Positions 1-7,621 are shown, counted from the stretch's first letter. The stretch: 11,913 bases of DNA from an uncultured Clostridia bacterium (GCA_946615495.1 CAMOHY010000044.1:1-11913); one strand, 5' to 3'. Notes: generated by a model not told the origin, from the sequence alone. Numbers and translations are program-made.

Positions 1-1510
1 CGGCGGACAAAAATTTCCGGTCTACTCCGGTCCCGGCGCGGAATACGAGCGGGCGGCGGGCGGCAAGGCTTCCGTGTCCACCAACGATTGGATTCAGGTG
101 TTCGGCAGCGAGCGGGGCTATATCCTGATTCAGTACGCCATTTCCGCCAGCCAGATGCGCTTTGGCTACATCGACCAAAGCTCCCTTCCCAAGAACACCA
201 CCGTGGCGCCCCTTTCCTTTTCCTATGAGGACGCGGCGATTACCGCCAACACCTTCCTGACCGATGATCCCCTGAACAGCCAAGCCCGCATCCGGACGCT
301 GAGCGCCGGGCAGGGCGGCGTCAAACGGCTGGCGGCCATGGGAAATTGGGTGTACGTGGAAATCAGCGGCCAGGGCCAGGCCGTGCGGGGCTTTGTGCCC
401 GCATCTGCCGTTTCCAAAGCCGCCCATGAGCAGTCCTTTTCCGCTTCGTTCCAGGGGGCCGATTATACCGCCCAGGCGGAAATGACCCTGCTGTACGGCG
501 TCACGGCCAATATCACCGTCACGGTGGACGGCCCCGCCGCCTGGAACCAGCCCGGCGCCGACGCCGTGACCGGCTACCAGGCGTACGCCAACAACGTGCC
601 CCTGCAGGCCCTGTCCACCACCACCCGCGATTTGACCACCGGCGCCTGGCGGGCGGTGTTCACGCTGTCCGCCGCCGTGCCCAGCGGGGCGGCGGTGCTG
701 GGCCTGTGCCCCATTCGCGCCCAAAGCGGCCAGAAGGCGGAGGAAATGGTAACGGTCTATCTCAGCGCCGCCCAGCAGAATGCGCAGGCCGCTCCAGCGC
801 CGTCGTCCAGCGGGAATTCCGCCGGCTACAGCTCGGCCGTGGTCAACAATCCCAACGCTAAGGACCGGCTGCACCTGCGCAAAAACGCCTACGGCAGCGC
901 CGCTTCCCTGGGTAAATATTACAATGGCACCGTGGTCGCCGTGCTGCCGGACAACGCCGGGAACGCGGAATGGCTGCACGTGCGCATCGGCGGCGCGGAG
1001 GGGTATATGGAGGCCCGCTACCTTGCGTTTGGAGAAAGCGGCAGCCAAGTTCCCTCCGCCCAGCCCATCGTTACCATTGACAACACGGCCGGAACGGGCC
1101 TTAACCTGCGCGCTTCCCAATCCACCGACAGCGCGGTGATCCGGCTGCTGAAAAACGGCGCGCAGGTCACGGTGATGGGCCTGTCCGAGGATTGGCTGCA
1201 TGTGCAGGCGGACGGAGAAACGGGCTATATCAAAGCCACCGGCGTTTCGCCCAGGGTGCCCTATACCTACGGCACACCGGGCGGCGGCGTCATCGGCAGG
1301 GCCGTCACCCTCGGCGACCCGACGCCCGTTTATCAAAAGCCCATGACGGAGCTGAGCGCCAACGAAAACCCGGACGCTATGAACGCCGGCTTCCTGGCAA
1401 AGGGACGAACCGTGGACGTTTATCAGATTCGGAACGGCTACGCGCTCATTTCCTACGGCGCAAGCCGCCAATGGGCCGAAACCCGGCTGCTGCAAATGCT
1501 GGACAATTGA
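1..1510 (+). CDS. Multi-SH3-repeat secreted/cell-surface protein, 5'-truncated by the window edge
   Basis: The reading frame is already open at base 2 and runs without a stop to TGA at 1508-1510, giving 502 visible residues. A GTG at 74 lies inside an SH3-like repeat, so it is not the true start, which is off the left edge. At least four and probably five bacterial SH3-like repeats can be seen, at visible residues about 1-62, 80-140, 277-342, 357-416 and 428-499. Typical pieces are LNLRASQSTDSAVI and DWLHVQADGETGYIK. Residues about 155-255 form a beta-rich segment that I cannot assign. An Ala/Pro/Ser-rich linker (about 257-275) separates it from the third repeat. SH3b domains generally bind peptidoglycan or mediate extracellular contacts, so a secreted wall-associated role is likely, but the export signal and any catalytic domain would be upstream. 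It is convergent with the BMP gene and is the only plus-strand gene here. Confidence is high for the domain type and low for function. Confidence 0.85.
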   Translation, partial: GGQKFPVYSGPGAEYERAAGGKASVSTNDWIQVFGSERGYILIQYAISASQMRFGYIDQSSLPKNTTVAPLSFSYEDAAITANTFLTDDPLNSQARIRTLSAGQGGVKRLAAMGNWVYVEISGQGQAVRGFVPASAVSKAAHEQSFSASFQGADYTAQAEMTLLYGVTANITVTVDGPAAWNQPGADAVTGYQAYANNVPLQALSTTTRDLTTGAWRAVFTLSAAVPSGAAVLGLCPIRAQSGQKAEEMVTVYLSAAQQNAQAAPAPSSSGNSAGYSSAVVNNPNAKDRLHLRKNAYGSAASLGKYYNGTVVAVLPDNAGNAEWLHVRIGGAEGYMEARYLAFGESGSQVPSAQPIVTIDNTAGTGLNLRASQSTDSAVIRLLKNGAQVTVMGLSEDWLHVQADGETGYIKATGVSPRVPYTYGTPGGGVIGRAVTLGDPTPVYQKPMTELSANENPDAMNAGFLAKGRTVDVYQIRNGYALISYGASRQWAETRLLQMLDN

Positions 1511-1528
1511 AGAAGAAAACGGCGATAA

Positions 1529-1548
1529 GAGGCTGGCTCAAAACTCAT
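1529..1548. other. Motif resembling the end of a Firmicutes insertion sequence
   Basis: The bases gaggctggctcaaaa, starting at 1529, differ at one position from gaggctgtctcaaaa, a motif I recall at the termini of insertion sequences in Firmicutes (IS1182-like elements among others). No matching inverted end or transposase is visible in the window. If real it is a solo end or a relic, or part of a small non-coding repeat that includes the adjacent hairpin. This rests on memory of a motif, not on a database match. Confidence 0.25.
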
Positions 1549-1562
1549 TTTTTCAAATGAAA

Positions 1563-1604
1563 ATGGCACAGGATTCTGCCAATCTGGTTGGAATCTTGTG
1601 CCAT
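1563..1604. terminator. Hairpin between convergent genes, probable bidirectional terminator
   Basis: Arms 1563-1576 (atggcacaggattc) and 1591-1604 (gaatcttgtgccat) pair over 14 bp with one G-T wobble and a 14-base loop. The plus-strand side is followed by an A/T-rich stretch (atatttta). Read on the minus strand, the stem is followed by cattttcatttgaaaaaa. It sits between the stop of the SH3 gene (1510) and the stop of the BMP gene (1655), where a shared terminator is expected. The T-tracts are imperfect, so it may instead be the hairpin of a small repeat element. Confidence 0.6.
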
Positions 1605-1654
1605 ATTTTATAGGTTTTCGCGGTCAATTAGCAAATAGCCCCTGTGCAGAAAGA

Positions 1655-2842
1655 TTATTCAGCCTGTATGATTCCGGTAAGCACATAATGGAAGGTGGGG
1701 CAGGAGGAAAGCTTGTTTTCCGTATAGCCCTGGTTCAGGTCGTAGGTATCCGCGCTGTTTTCAGGGTCTACCCCCACATAGTCGCCCCGGAACACATCAA
1801 GCGCGCCTTTGCGGAAGGCGTCCACCGTCTGGCTGATCTTTTCCGCGGTGCCCTCCGCCGCCAAATGCTCATTCAATTCCAGAATTTCCACCCAATTCCG
1901 CTCCAGCCCGGCGCTCATATCGTTTCCGTGCACGTTTCCCTCCACAGAGCGCTCAATGGGTCTGTTGCTGAGCACCGCTTCCACCGCCCCGGTCACATAG
2001 GGGGTCCAGTTGATGCGGGCGCCGGTCAGGGAGGTGGCGGGCGCCACATCGATCATGCTTTGGTTATAGCCCACATGGATGACCGGACGCAGGGCCGCGG
2101 CTTCTTCGCAGGCCAAGGCGGGGCCGATGGTGTTGGTATGCTGGGAAATGACCACGCAGCCTTCGTCAATCAGGGCCTGGGCGCAGGCTTTTTCCTGGGT
2201 AAAGCTGCTCCAGGAGTTCACGTAGCGCACCTTCATGACCGCCTGGGGCACCTGGGAGCGCACGCCCAGCAAAAACGCCGTATAGCCCGATATGACCTCG
2301 GCCACGGGATAAGCGCCCACAAAGCCCACCAGCGCTTCCTCCGGCGCAAGCACGCCGGAATCGATCATCTGCCGCAGCTTATACCCCGCGGCCACGCCGC
2401 TCACATAGCGGCCCTGGTAAATTTCCCCGCCAAAGGTGTGGTAATTTTCCGGCACGCCGCTGGAAGCGTCGTCGCCCACGGAAATTTGGCAGAACTGCAC
2501 GCCGGGAAATTCCTGGGCCACCTGGCGCACCTGAGCGGAATCCGTGTTGATAAAAATGATGCCGCAGCCTTTTTTTACCAGCTCCCGCAGCGGCTCCTCC
2601 GTTTCCTTCCGGGTCACGTTGCTCTTGGCGTACACCTGCACCGCGTCCCCGTATCGGGCCTCCACGGCGCGCTGGGCCAGCATGAAATTATAGGTAAAGG
2701 GCGTGCTGCCATCATTTTCGTAAATAAAGCCCACCTTCAGCGCGCCCTTCTCCGGCGTTCCATTCCATACGCCGTACGCCGCGCCGAAGGCGAAAAGCAT
2801 CACAAGGGAAACCAGAACAGCCGTCAGGTAATACCGCTTCAT
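1655..2842 (-). CDS. BMP/Med (PnrA-like) family solute-binding protein
   Basis: This is a 395-residue protein of the basic membrane protein family, periplasmic-binding-like proteins that usually capture purines or nucleosides for an ABC transporter. The family pattern is clear: LKVGFIYENDGS (35-46) near the start, VGFVGAYPVAEVISG (172-186), YVNSWSSFTQEK (207-218), ISQHTNTIG (232-240) and HVGYNQSMIDVAP (256-268). The length is typical. An open frame extends to a GTG at 2860, but I chose ATG 2842 because GGGGAGG lies 10 bases upstream on the minus strand and the sequence then starts MKRYYL followed by a hydrophobic helix (about 5-25). That helix has no lipobox cysteine, which is unusual for a Gram-positive binding protein; it may be a cleaved signal or a membrane anchor. 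No permease or ATPase gene is near. It lies 73 bases after the HD-GYP sensor gene, probably in the same operon. The purine ligand is inferred from the family only. Confidence 0.9.
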   Translation of the reverse strand: MKRYYLTAVLVSLVMLFAFGAAYGVWNGTPEKGALKVGFIYENDGSTPFTYNFMLAQRAVEARYGDAVQVYAKSNVTRKETEEPLRELVKKGCGIIFINTDSAQVRQVAQEFPGVQFCQISVGDDASSGVPENYHTFGGEIYQGRYVSGVAAGYKLRQMIDSGVLAPEEALVGFVGAYPVAEVISGYTAFLLGVRSQVPQAVMKVRYVNSWSSFTQEKACAQALIDEGCVVISQHTNTIGPALACEEAAALRPVIHVGYNQSMIDVAPATSLTGARINWTPYVTGAVEAVLSNRPIERSVEGNVHGNDMSAGLERNWVEILELNEHLAAEGTAEKISQTVDAFRKGALDVFRGDYVGVDPENSADTYDLNQGYTENKLSSCPTFHYVLTGIIQAE

Positions 2843-2883
2843 GCCTGTGATCCTCCCCACATATCAAAAATGAAGAAACAACG

Positions 2884-2910
2884 GGGCAGCCCCCGGCGGC
2901 CTCTCTGCCC
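2884..2910 (-). terminator. Weak GC-rich hairpin in the sensor-BMP gap, possible attenuator
   Basis: In the 73-base gap between the sensor stop and the BMP start, gggcag (2884-2889) can pair with ctgccc (2905-2910). On the minus strand the stem is followed by the T-rich but interrupted run gttgtttcttcattttt. A nested ggggcagcccc at 2883-2893 offers an alternative four-pair hairpin. It could give partial termination and lower BMP expression relative to the upstream genes. The short stem and broken T-run make this uncertain. Confidence 0.3.
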
Positions 2911-2915
2911 TTGTG

Positions 2916-5900
2916 TCACCCCTCATCCCCCATTTGGGGAGCGTACAATGCTTTCAGGTCGATCTTTCCTTCATCAATGAGCTTTAGCAGGATATCCACC
3001 ATCTGGGGATCAAACTGAGTGCCCTGGCCTTTGCGCATTTCATCCATCACATAGCCAAAATCCATTTGCTTGCGGTACACGCGGTTGGCGGTCATGGCGT
3101 CGAAGGCGTCGGCCACGCCGATGATGCGGGCGAAGAGCGGAATCTCCTCCCCTTTCAGGCCGTTGGGGTAGCCTCTGCCGTCAAAGCGCTCATGATGGTG
3201 CAGGGCCCCCTCCACCACGTGGTCAATGAGGGTAAAATCCTTGAGTATTTCCGCGCCCCGCAGGGTGTGGGATTTCATGACGGCGTACTCGTCGTCCGTC
3301 AGCCGGGCGGGCTTATTGAGGATGCTGTCCGGAATGCCGATTTTGCCGATATCGTGCATGAGCGCCGTTTTCCTTACGCTTTCGCAGTCCGCCTGGGGCA
3401 GCCCCAAGGCCTGGGCGATCATGACGGAATAAAGGGCCACCCGGTGGGAATGCTGGCTGGTGCGCTCATCCTTGGCGTCCACGGCTTTGGCGATGGCGAA
3501 TATGGTTTCATTGCCCATTTGCACCTGCTGCCGGGCCACGGCCAGCTCCCGCCGCTGAATATCCAGCGTGCGCTGCACATGGGTGCGCACCACGAACCAG
3601 GTGAACCAGGCCACGGCCAGCATGGGCACCGCCAGCATGTAAATGATGAACCAGCGGTGATCGTAAATTTCTTTTTCCTTCACGAAATGGTAGATGCGCT
3701 CAGCCAGCATGCTTTCCCGGTTGTTATCCAGCACCGCCAGATGGAAGGTGTAGCTTCCCGGCGGCAGATTGGTGTACACGATGGAGCCAAGGGCGCTTTG
3801 AGCCTGCACCGTCCAATCGCTGTCAAAGCCCTCCATATAATAGCCCACCAGAGGATCCTGAATGGAGTAATTGATGATTTCGGGGTACATTTCTATCTTG
3901 CTCACGCTCCGGTCCACCTGGATTGGGCTGCCTCTTTCAAAGGCGGTGGGTTCGCCGTCCAGCCGCACGGAGGAAAGCATCAGGCGGTAGGTCCGGGTGC
4001 TGGATTCGTACCTGCCGGTATCGATAACGAACACGCCCGTATCGCAGGGCAGAAACAAAACGCCGCCGCCATCGTCATAGTTCCAGGAGTTGGCGGTGAG
4101 GGCGCTGTTCAAGCCCTGCCGGGAATCCAATAAATCGTAGCTGATATTCTTTTCGCCGGACAGCAGCTCATCCCGGTCCACCACATAAATGCCGGCGCTG
4201 CTCATAACGAACAGGGTGTTTTCATCCTTGGCCCACACGTCATAATTGTTGAAATAGGGGAAATTGTCCAGGGTGCGGATGGCGCCCTGCCCGTCCATAT
4301 AGCACAGGCCGTTGCTGGTGACGATGAACAGGCCGTCCGTTTTCGGGTCCTTCACGGTGCGCAGGATCACGCCGCTGCTCAGGCCGTCTTTTCTGTCCAG
4401 CATGCGCGTCACCTGGCCGTTTTCGATCACGGCGATGCCCTCCCCGTCCGTACCGGCCAGGATACGGCCATCCTTCATCTCCGTAGCCGTCAAAATCATG
4501 GAATTAATGAGCCCGTCGGCATAGCCGATGGTGCGCGTCACCTGATGATCCCGGATAAAGCTGATGCCCGTATCGCCGCCTGCCAGAATGGCGCCGTCGC
4601 TCAGCTCCGCCACCAGCCTGGCCCGGCTGCCGCAGCCGCCTTCCTCCGCGCCGTACCAGAATTCCTGCCCGTCCGCAGTTACCTCCATTAAGCCGTTTCC
4701 ATAGGTGCATACCCACAAATGGTCCGCCCTGTCCACCAGCATGCAGCGGATGCGCACGCCGGAAAGGGCTTCGGTCAGGGCGTTTGTTATTTTCTTCTTG
4801 CAGCTTTCATCCACAATGTCCAGGCCCTTATCGGTGCCGATATAGTAAGCGTCCTGCCAGTGCGCCACGGTGTTCACCACCCGGCTGCTCATGCCCACGG
4901 TGCTGTACACATCCTTAAAGGAGGAGCGCGCCATGCGCAGCAGGCCCAGGCGGGAGGAGGTGAACCACAGATTGCCCTGATAATCCACCAGCATATTATC
5001 AATGGAATTGTTGAAATCGTTGGTGTTCACGGTATGATAATCGCCTTGGGGCGTCATGTAGCCCACGCCGTTGTCCGCCGTGATGAATAATTCGCCGTTT
5101 TCCAGGAAATACAGGTCCTTTAGGCTGCTCAGCCCTTCGCAGATCATCATGCCCGCGGGGTCAAAGCGGCCCTCGGATATATCATAGATATAAATCCGGT
5201 TGGCCGTGGAGCCCGCCAGCAGCCGCCCCTGCGCGTCAAAGCAGCAGGATTTGAACACCTCCTGGCCGCCGGTGAGCTGCCGGGAGCTGAGAATTTGCCC
5301 GTCCCGCAATAAATACAGCTTGCCGCTGGCCGTTACGGCGGCCACATGGCCCTGGCCGTCCGCCGCCACATCGTCGGCATAGTTCACTTCCCACAGGGTG
5401 TTCACTTTTTTAAGCCCTGCGTTCAGCGTCAAAATCTGCATGCTGCCGGCGGTGCCCACATAATAATAGCCGTCGCTGCTCTGAATGATGGAGCGGACGG
5501 AATTGGAGGGCAGGCCGCTGGACTGGTCCACCACGTTGGCTATTTTTTCATTGATGCAGATGGAAAGGCCGTTGTCATTGGTGCCAATCCACAGCCGGCC
5601 TTCCGCGTCCACATACAGGCAGTTCACATTGCGCACGGATTCGTAGCCGTCCATCCAGCGGAATTCCCGGCCGTTGTAACGGTACAGCCCCGCGTAGGTG
5701 CCAATCCAGAGAATGCCGTCGTTGGTCTGGGCGATGTCGTTGGCTTCGCCGCAGGGCAGGCCGTTTTTGCTGCTGTATATAGTCTGCACATAGTCGTTAT
5801 AATCGGTGGCGTTCCCGCCCTCCTCCGCGCGGGCGGAGCTGCCGCTCAGGCACAGGGACAAAAGCAGCGCCACCGCCGCGGCCTTGACGGCCTGATCCTT

Positions 5901-6473
5901 GAATTCTCCGCTGTCTTCCGGGGTTTTCCGGCCACTCAGGCGGCGCAGCAGGCGCAGGGCCAGATAAAACAGCATCAGCGTGAGCAGCTTATCCAGGAAA
6001 TCCACATAAAATTGGCCCATGATAACGCACAGGATTTCCGGCACGGCCATTTCCCGCAAATAGCCGATTACGCCGTCGCCCCACAGGTTGCCCGTTTTTC
6101 CGCCGTAAAAAAGCATGTTCAGCGGGCAAGAAATAATAATGGCCGCCCCTGCCGCCAGGGCGCTGACCGTCAAGGTGCCAAAGAGCGAATTGAGCTTGCG
6201 TTTTTTAGCCGCCAGGCCCACGATAACGCCCAGCGCAATGCTGGTGAGCCCGTAATAATAAGAAACGTGATTGACCATGCCGTAGATCAAATTGCCCGTC
6301 AGCCCCGCGATGGCGCCGCACACCGGCCCCGCCGCGTAAGCGCACAGCACCGTGCCGAAGGAATCCAGCCACAGCGGCAGCCTGAAATGAGCAGACAATA
6401 AGCGGCCGCCCACATTCAGCAGAATGCACAAGGCCACGAATAGGGCAAATTGATAGATTTTCCATTTCTTCAT
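2916..6473 (-). CDS. Hybrid membrane sensor: ECF S-like domain, double propeller, Y_Y_Y and HD-GYP c-di-GMP phosphodiesterase
   Basis: This 1185-residue protein has a composite layout. Residues 1-180 carry six predicted membrane helices resembling an ECF transporter S component, including LPLWLDSFGTVLCAYAAGP (32-50) and an AxxxA pattern in helix 1 (A10, A14). A basic stretch (174-183) and a signal-peptide-like helix ending SSARA-EE (about 195-217) follow. Residues 225-820 hold about 13-14 two-component-regulator propeller repeats (for example DGILWIGTYAGLYRYNG), enough for two seven-bladed propellers. A Y_Y_Y domain (about 840-930, PPGSYTFHLAV), a membrane helix (940-962), a short linker helix and the HD-GYP domain (about 985-1170) complete it. 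The HD-GYP is intact: H1008, HD 1040-1041, H1069, HH 1093-1094, GYP 1101-1103, D1122. Such domains hydrolyse c-di-GMP in the cytoplasm, and topology fits with propellers outside. GGGAGG sits 11 bases before ATG 6473. The gene follows the SBP_bac_3 gene by 39 bases. The ligand is unknown; HTCS-like propellers often sense glycans. Confidence 0.92.
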   Translation of the reverse strand: MKKWKIYQFALFVALCILLNVGGRLLSAHFRLPLWLDSFGTVLCAYAAGPVCGAIAGLTGNLIYGMVNHVSYYYGLTSIALGVIVGLAAKKRKLNSLFGTLTVSALAAGAAIIISCPLNMLFYGGKTGNLWGDGVIGYLREMAVPEILCVIMGQFYVDFLDKLLTLMLFYLALRLLRRLSGRKTPEDSGEFKDQAVKAAAVALLLSLCLSGSSARAEEGGNATDYNDYVQTIYSSKNGLPCGEANDIAQTNDGILWIGTYAGLYRYNGREFRWMDGYESVRNVNCLYVDAEGRLWIGTNDNGLSICINEKIANVVDQSSGLPSNSVRSIIQSSDGYYYVGTAGSMQILTLNAGLKKVNTLWEVNYADDVAADGQGHVAAVTASGKLYLLRDGQILSSRQLTGGQEVFKSCCFDAQGRLLAGSTANRIYIYDISEGRFDPAGMMICEGLSSLKDLYFLENGELFITADNGVGYMTPQGDYHTVNTNDFNNSIDNMLVDYQGNLWFTSSRLGLLRMARSSFKDVYSTVGMSSRVVNTVAHWQDAYYIGTDKGLDIVDESCKKKITNALTEALSGVRIRCMLVDRADHLWVCTYGNGLMEVTADGQEFWYGAEEGGCGSRARLVAELSDGAILAGGDTGISFIRDHQVTRTIGYADGLINSMILTATEMKDGRILAGTDGEGIAVIENGQVTRMLDRKDGLSSGVILRTVKDPKTDGLFIVTSNGLCYMDGQGAIRTLDNFPYFNNYDVWAKDENTLFVMSSAGIYVVDRDELLSGEKNISYDLLDSRQGLNSALTANSWNYDDGGGVLFLPCDTGVFVIDTGRYESSTRTYRLMLSSVRLDGEPTAFERGSPIQVDRSVSKIEMYPEIINYSIQDPLVGYYMEGFDSDWTVQAQSALGSIVYTNLPPGSYTFHLAVLDNNRESMLAERIYHFVKEKEIYDHRWFIIYMLAVPMLAVAWFTWFVVRTHVQRTLDIQRRELAVARQQVQMGNETIFAIAKAVDAKDERTSQHSHRVALYSVMIAQALGLPQADCESVRKTALMHDIGKIGIPDSILNKPARLTDDEYAVMKSHTLRGAEILKDFTLIDHVVEGALHHHERFDGRGYPNGLKGEEIPLFARIIGVADAFDAMTANRVYRKQMDFGYVMDEMRKGQGTQFDPQMVDILLKLIDEGKIDLKALYAPQMGDEG

Positions 6474-6512
6474 GTTCCTGTTTCCCTCCCGCTTTGGAAT
6501 GTTCCGCAGGAA

Positions 6513-7460
6513 TTACGGGTTCTCTTCCTCCAGGCGCGCGGCGTAGGCTTCCGCTTCTTTGTACCATTGCTGGTACTGGCCCGCTTCCGCCACTTCGTTG
6601 ATGACGCCGTTGACGAAATACATCAGCGCCAAATCCCCCTTCGGCCCGGCAATGCGGTCCCCTGTAAACTGATCCTCCAGTTCAAACCGGATGCCGTCCA
6701 CCAGCATCAGGCCGCAGCGGGGATGAGCAAGAATATAAGCCTGGGCCGTTTCCACGTCCACCGCCGCCGCGTCGGCAAGGCCCTCCTGCACGGCGCCGTA
6801 CACATCCAGGGTGGAAGAAACGCGCTGGAATTCTTTATAGTACAGCACGTTTTCCGCCATCATGGCTTCCTGGAGGGTACCGGACATGGCTACCAGCGTC
6901 TTGTTTTTCAAATCATCCACGGATTGAATCTCGTCCCTGTCGTCCACCCGGATCATTACGCCGCAGCCGGGGGCTTCGGAATAATAATAGCCCTTGGAAA
7001 ACGTAACCTTTTCCGCCCGGCCGGGGGTATAGGACAGGGCGGAAATGGCCAAATCGCATTCGCCCTCGGCCACAGCGGGGAGCACCTGCGTGAATTCCAT
7101 GGCCACGATTTCCAGCTCCACGCCCATGCGCGCGGCCACGCGCTTGGCCAGCTCAATGTCCGCGCCAACAAACCGGGCCTGCCCGGCCAGCGCGGGGTCA
7201 ATGAACTCCTGGGGCGGGAAATAGGGATCTATCGCCACCCTGACCTTGCCCGCCGCCCTGATTTTTTCCAGGGTGCCGCCGGCATTCAGGGGAATGCCCC
7301 CGCTCACATCCATAGCGCCGTCCACATAGTTCCACGCGTTTTCAATATATACCTCTTCCGTTTCTTCTCCCAGCGCGCAGGCGCAAAAGCCCAGCAGGGC
7401 CGCCAAAAAGAGGGCCAGAACGATTTTTCCCGTTTTTCTTCCTGCTCTCACAGCCGACAC
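6513..7460 (-). CDS. Amino-acid-type extracellular solute-binding protein (SBP_bac_3)
   Basis: This 315-residue protein belongs to bacterial solute-binding family 3, which captures polar amino acids and similar small molecules outside the membrane. The core is LEKIRAAGKVRVAIDPYFPP (64-83), VGADIELAKRVAARMGVELE (98-117), CDLAISALSYTPGRAEKVTF (135-154), SGTLQE (193-198) and ADAAAVDVETA (229-239). R148, the S193-T195 segment and D235 sit where family members usually bind the amino-acid carboxylate and amino groups. An N-terminal helix (12-29) ends CACA-LGEE, which fits signal peptidase I cleavage better than a lipobox. The start is ambiguous: GTG 7460 has GAGG four bases upstream, while GTG 7451 has GAGGTG six bases upstream and gives the more usual MRAGRKTGKIV leader. 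It is the first gene of the sensor operon, 39 bases before the HD-GYP gene. No permease or ATPase accompanies it, so sensing rather than transport is possible. Confidence 0.92.
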   Translation of the reverse strand: MSAVRAGRKTGKIVLALFLAALLGFCACALGEETEEVYIENAWNYVDGAMDVSGGIPLNAGGTLEKIRAAGKVRVAIDPYFPPQEFIDPALAGQARFVGADIELAKRVAARMGVELEIVAMEFTQVLPAVAEGECDLAISALSYTPGRAEKVTFSKGYYYSEAPGCGVMIRVDDRDEIQSVDDLKNKTLVAMSGTLQEAMMAENVLYYKEFQRVSSTLDVYGAVQEGLADAAAVDVETAQAYILAHPRCGLMLVDGIRFELEDQFTGDRIAGPKGDLALMYFVNGVINEVAEAGQYQQWYKEAEAYAARLEEENP

Positions 7461-7521
7461 CTCGCCTCTTTATCCTTTGTAAACCGTTTCCCCCGTTCGG
7501 GAGCCTGAAAAGATCAATTTC

Positions 7522-7530
7522 ATTATAGCA
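7522..7530 (-). promoter_or_regulatory. Extended -10 promoter for the SBP/sensor/BMP operon
   Basis: Read on the minus strand the sequence is TGCTATAAT, a consensus TATAAT (7527-7522) with the extended TGn element. No good -35 box is found 16-18 bases upstream (the best hexamer is TAGCTT), which an extended -10 can offset. A run of seven T follows that region. Transcription would start near 7515, leaving a leader of about 55-65 bases, too short for a typical c-di-GMP riboswitch. Confidence 0.6.
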
Positions 7531-7621
7531 GTTCGTGGCAAAAAAAGCTACTGAAAAAATTATGAAAAAAAGCATCAACCTTATAAGGCTTCAGAGTGTC
7601 GGCAAACCCCAGGAAAGTATG

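Noticed and set aside
1598..2980. 460-codon plus-strand open frame opposite the BMP gene
   Set aside because: The minus strand has unmistakable BMP-family motifs. The plus frame is rich in His, Gly and Arg, as expected for an antisense shadow in GC-rich DNA, and resembles no family.
3066..4133. 355-codon plus-strand open frame opposite the HD-GYP sensor
   Set aside because: Antisense shadow of the HD-GYP, Y_Y_Y and propeller coding region, with a His/Gly/Ala/Val-rich composition and no recognisable domain.
5346..6401. 351-codon plus-strand open frame opposite the sensor N-terminus
   Set aside because: Lies exactly across the S-like helices and first propeller repeats; composition is that of a shadow.
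6450..7508. 352-codon plus-strand open frame opposite the SBP_bac_3 gene
   Set aside because: Shadow of a clear SBP_bac_3 coding sequence, and it also spans the operon's start region.
7460..7515. Possible c-di-GMP riboswitch in the leader of the HD-GYP operon
   Set aside because: The leader from the predicted promoter is only about 55-65 bases and I see no riboswitch-like fold or conserved core.
7342..7578. 78-codon minus-strand frame with a hydrophobic N-terminus upstream of the SBP gene
   Set aside because: It covers the extended -10 promoter and most of it overlaps the SBP_bac_3 gene in another frame; no ribosome-binding site favours it.
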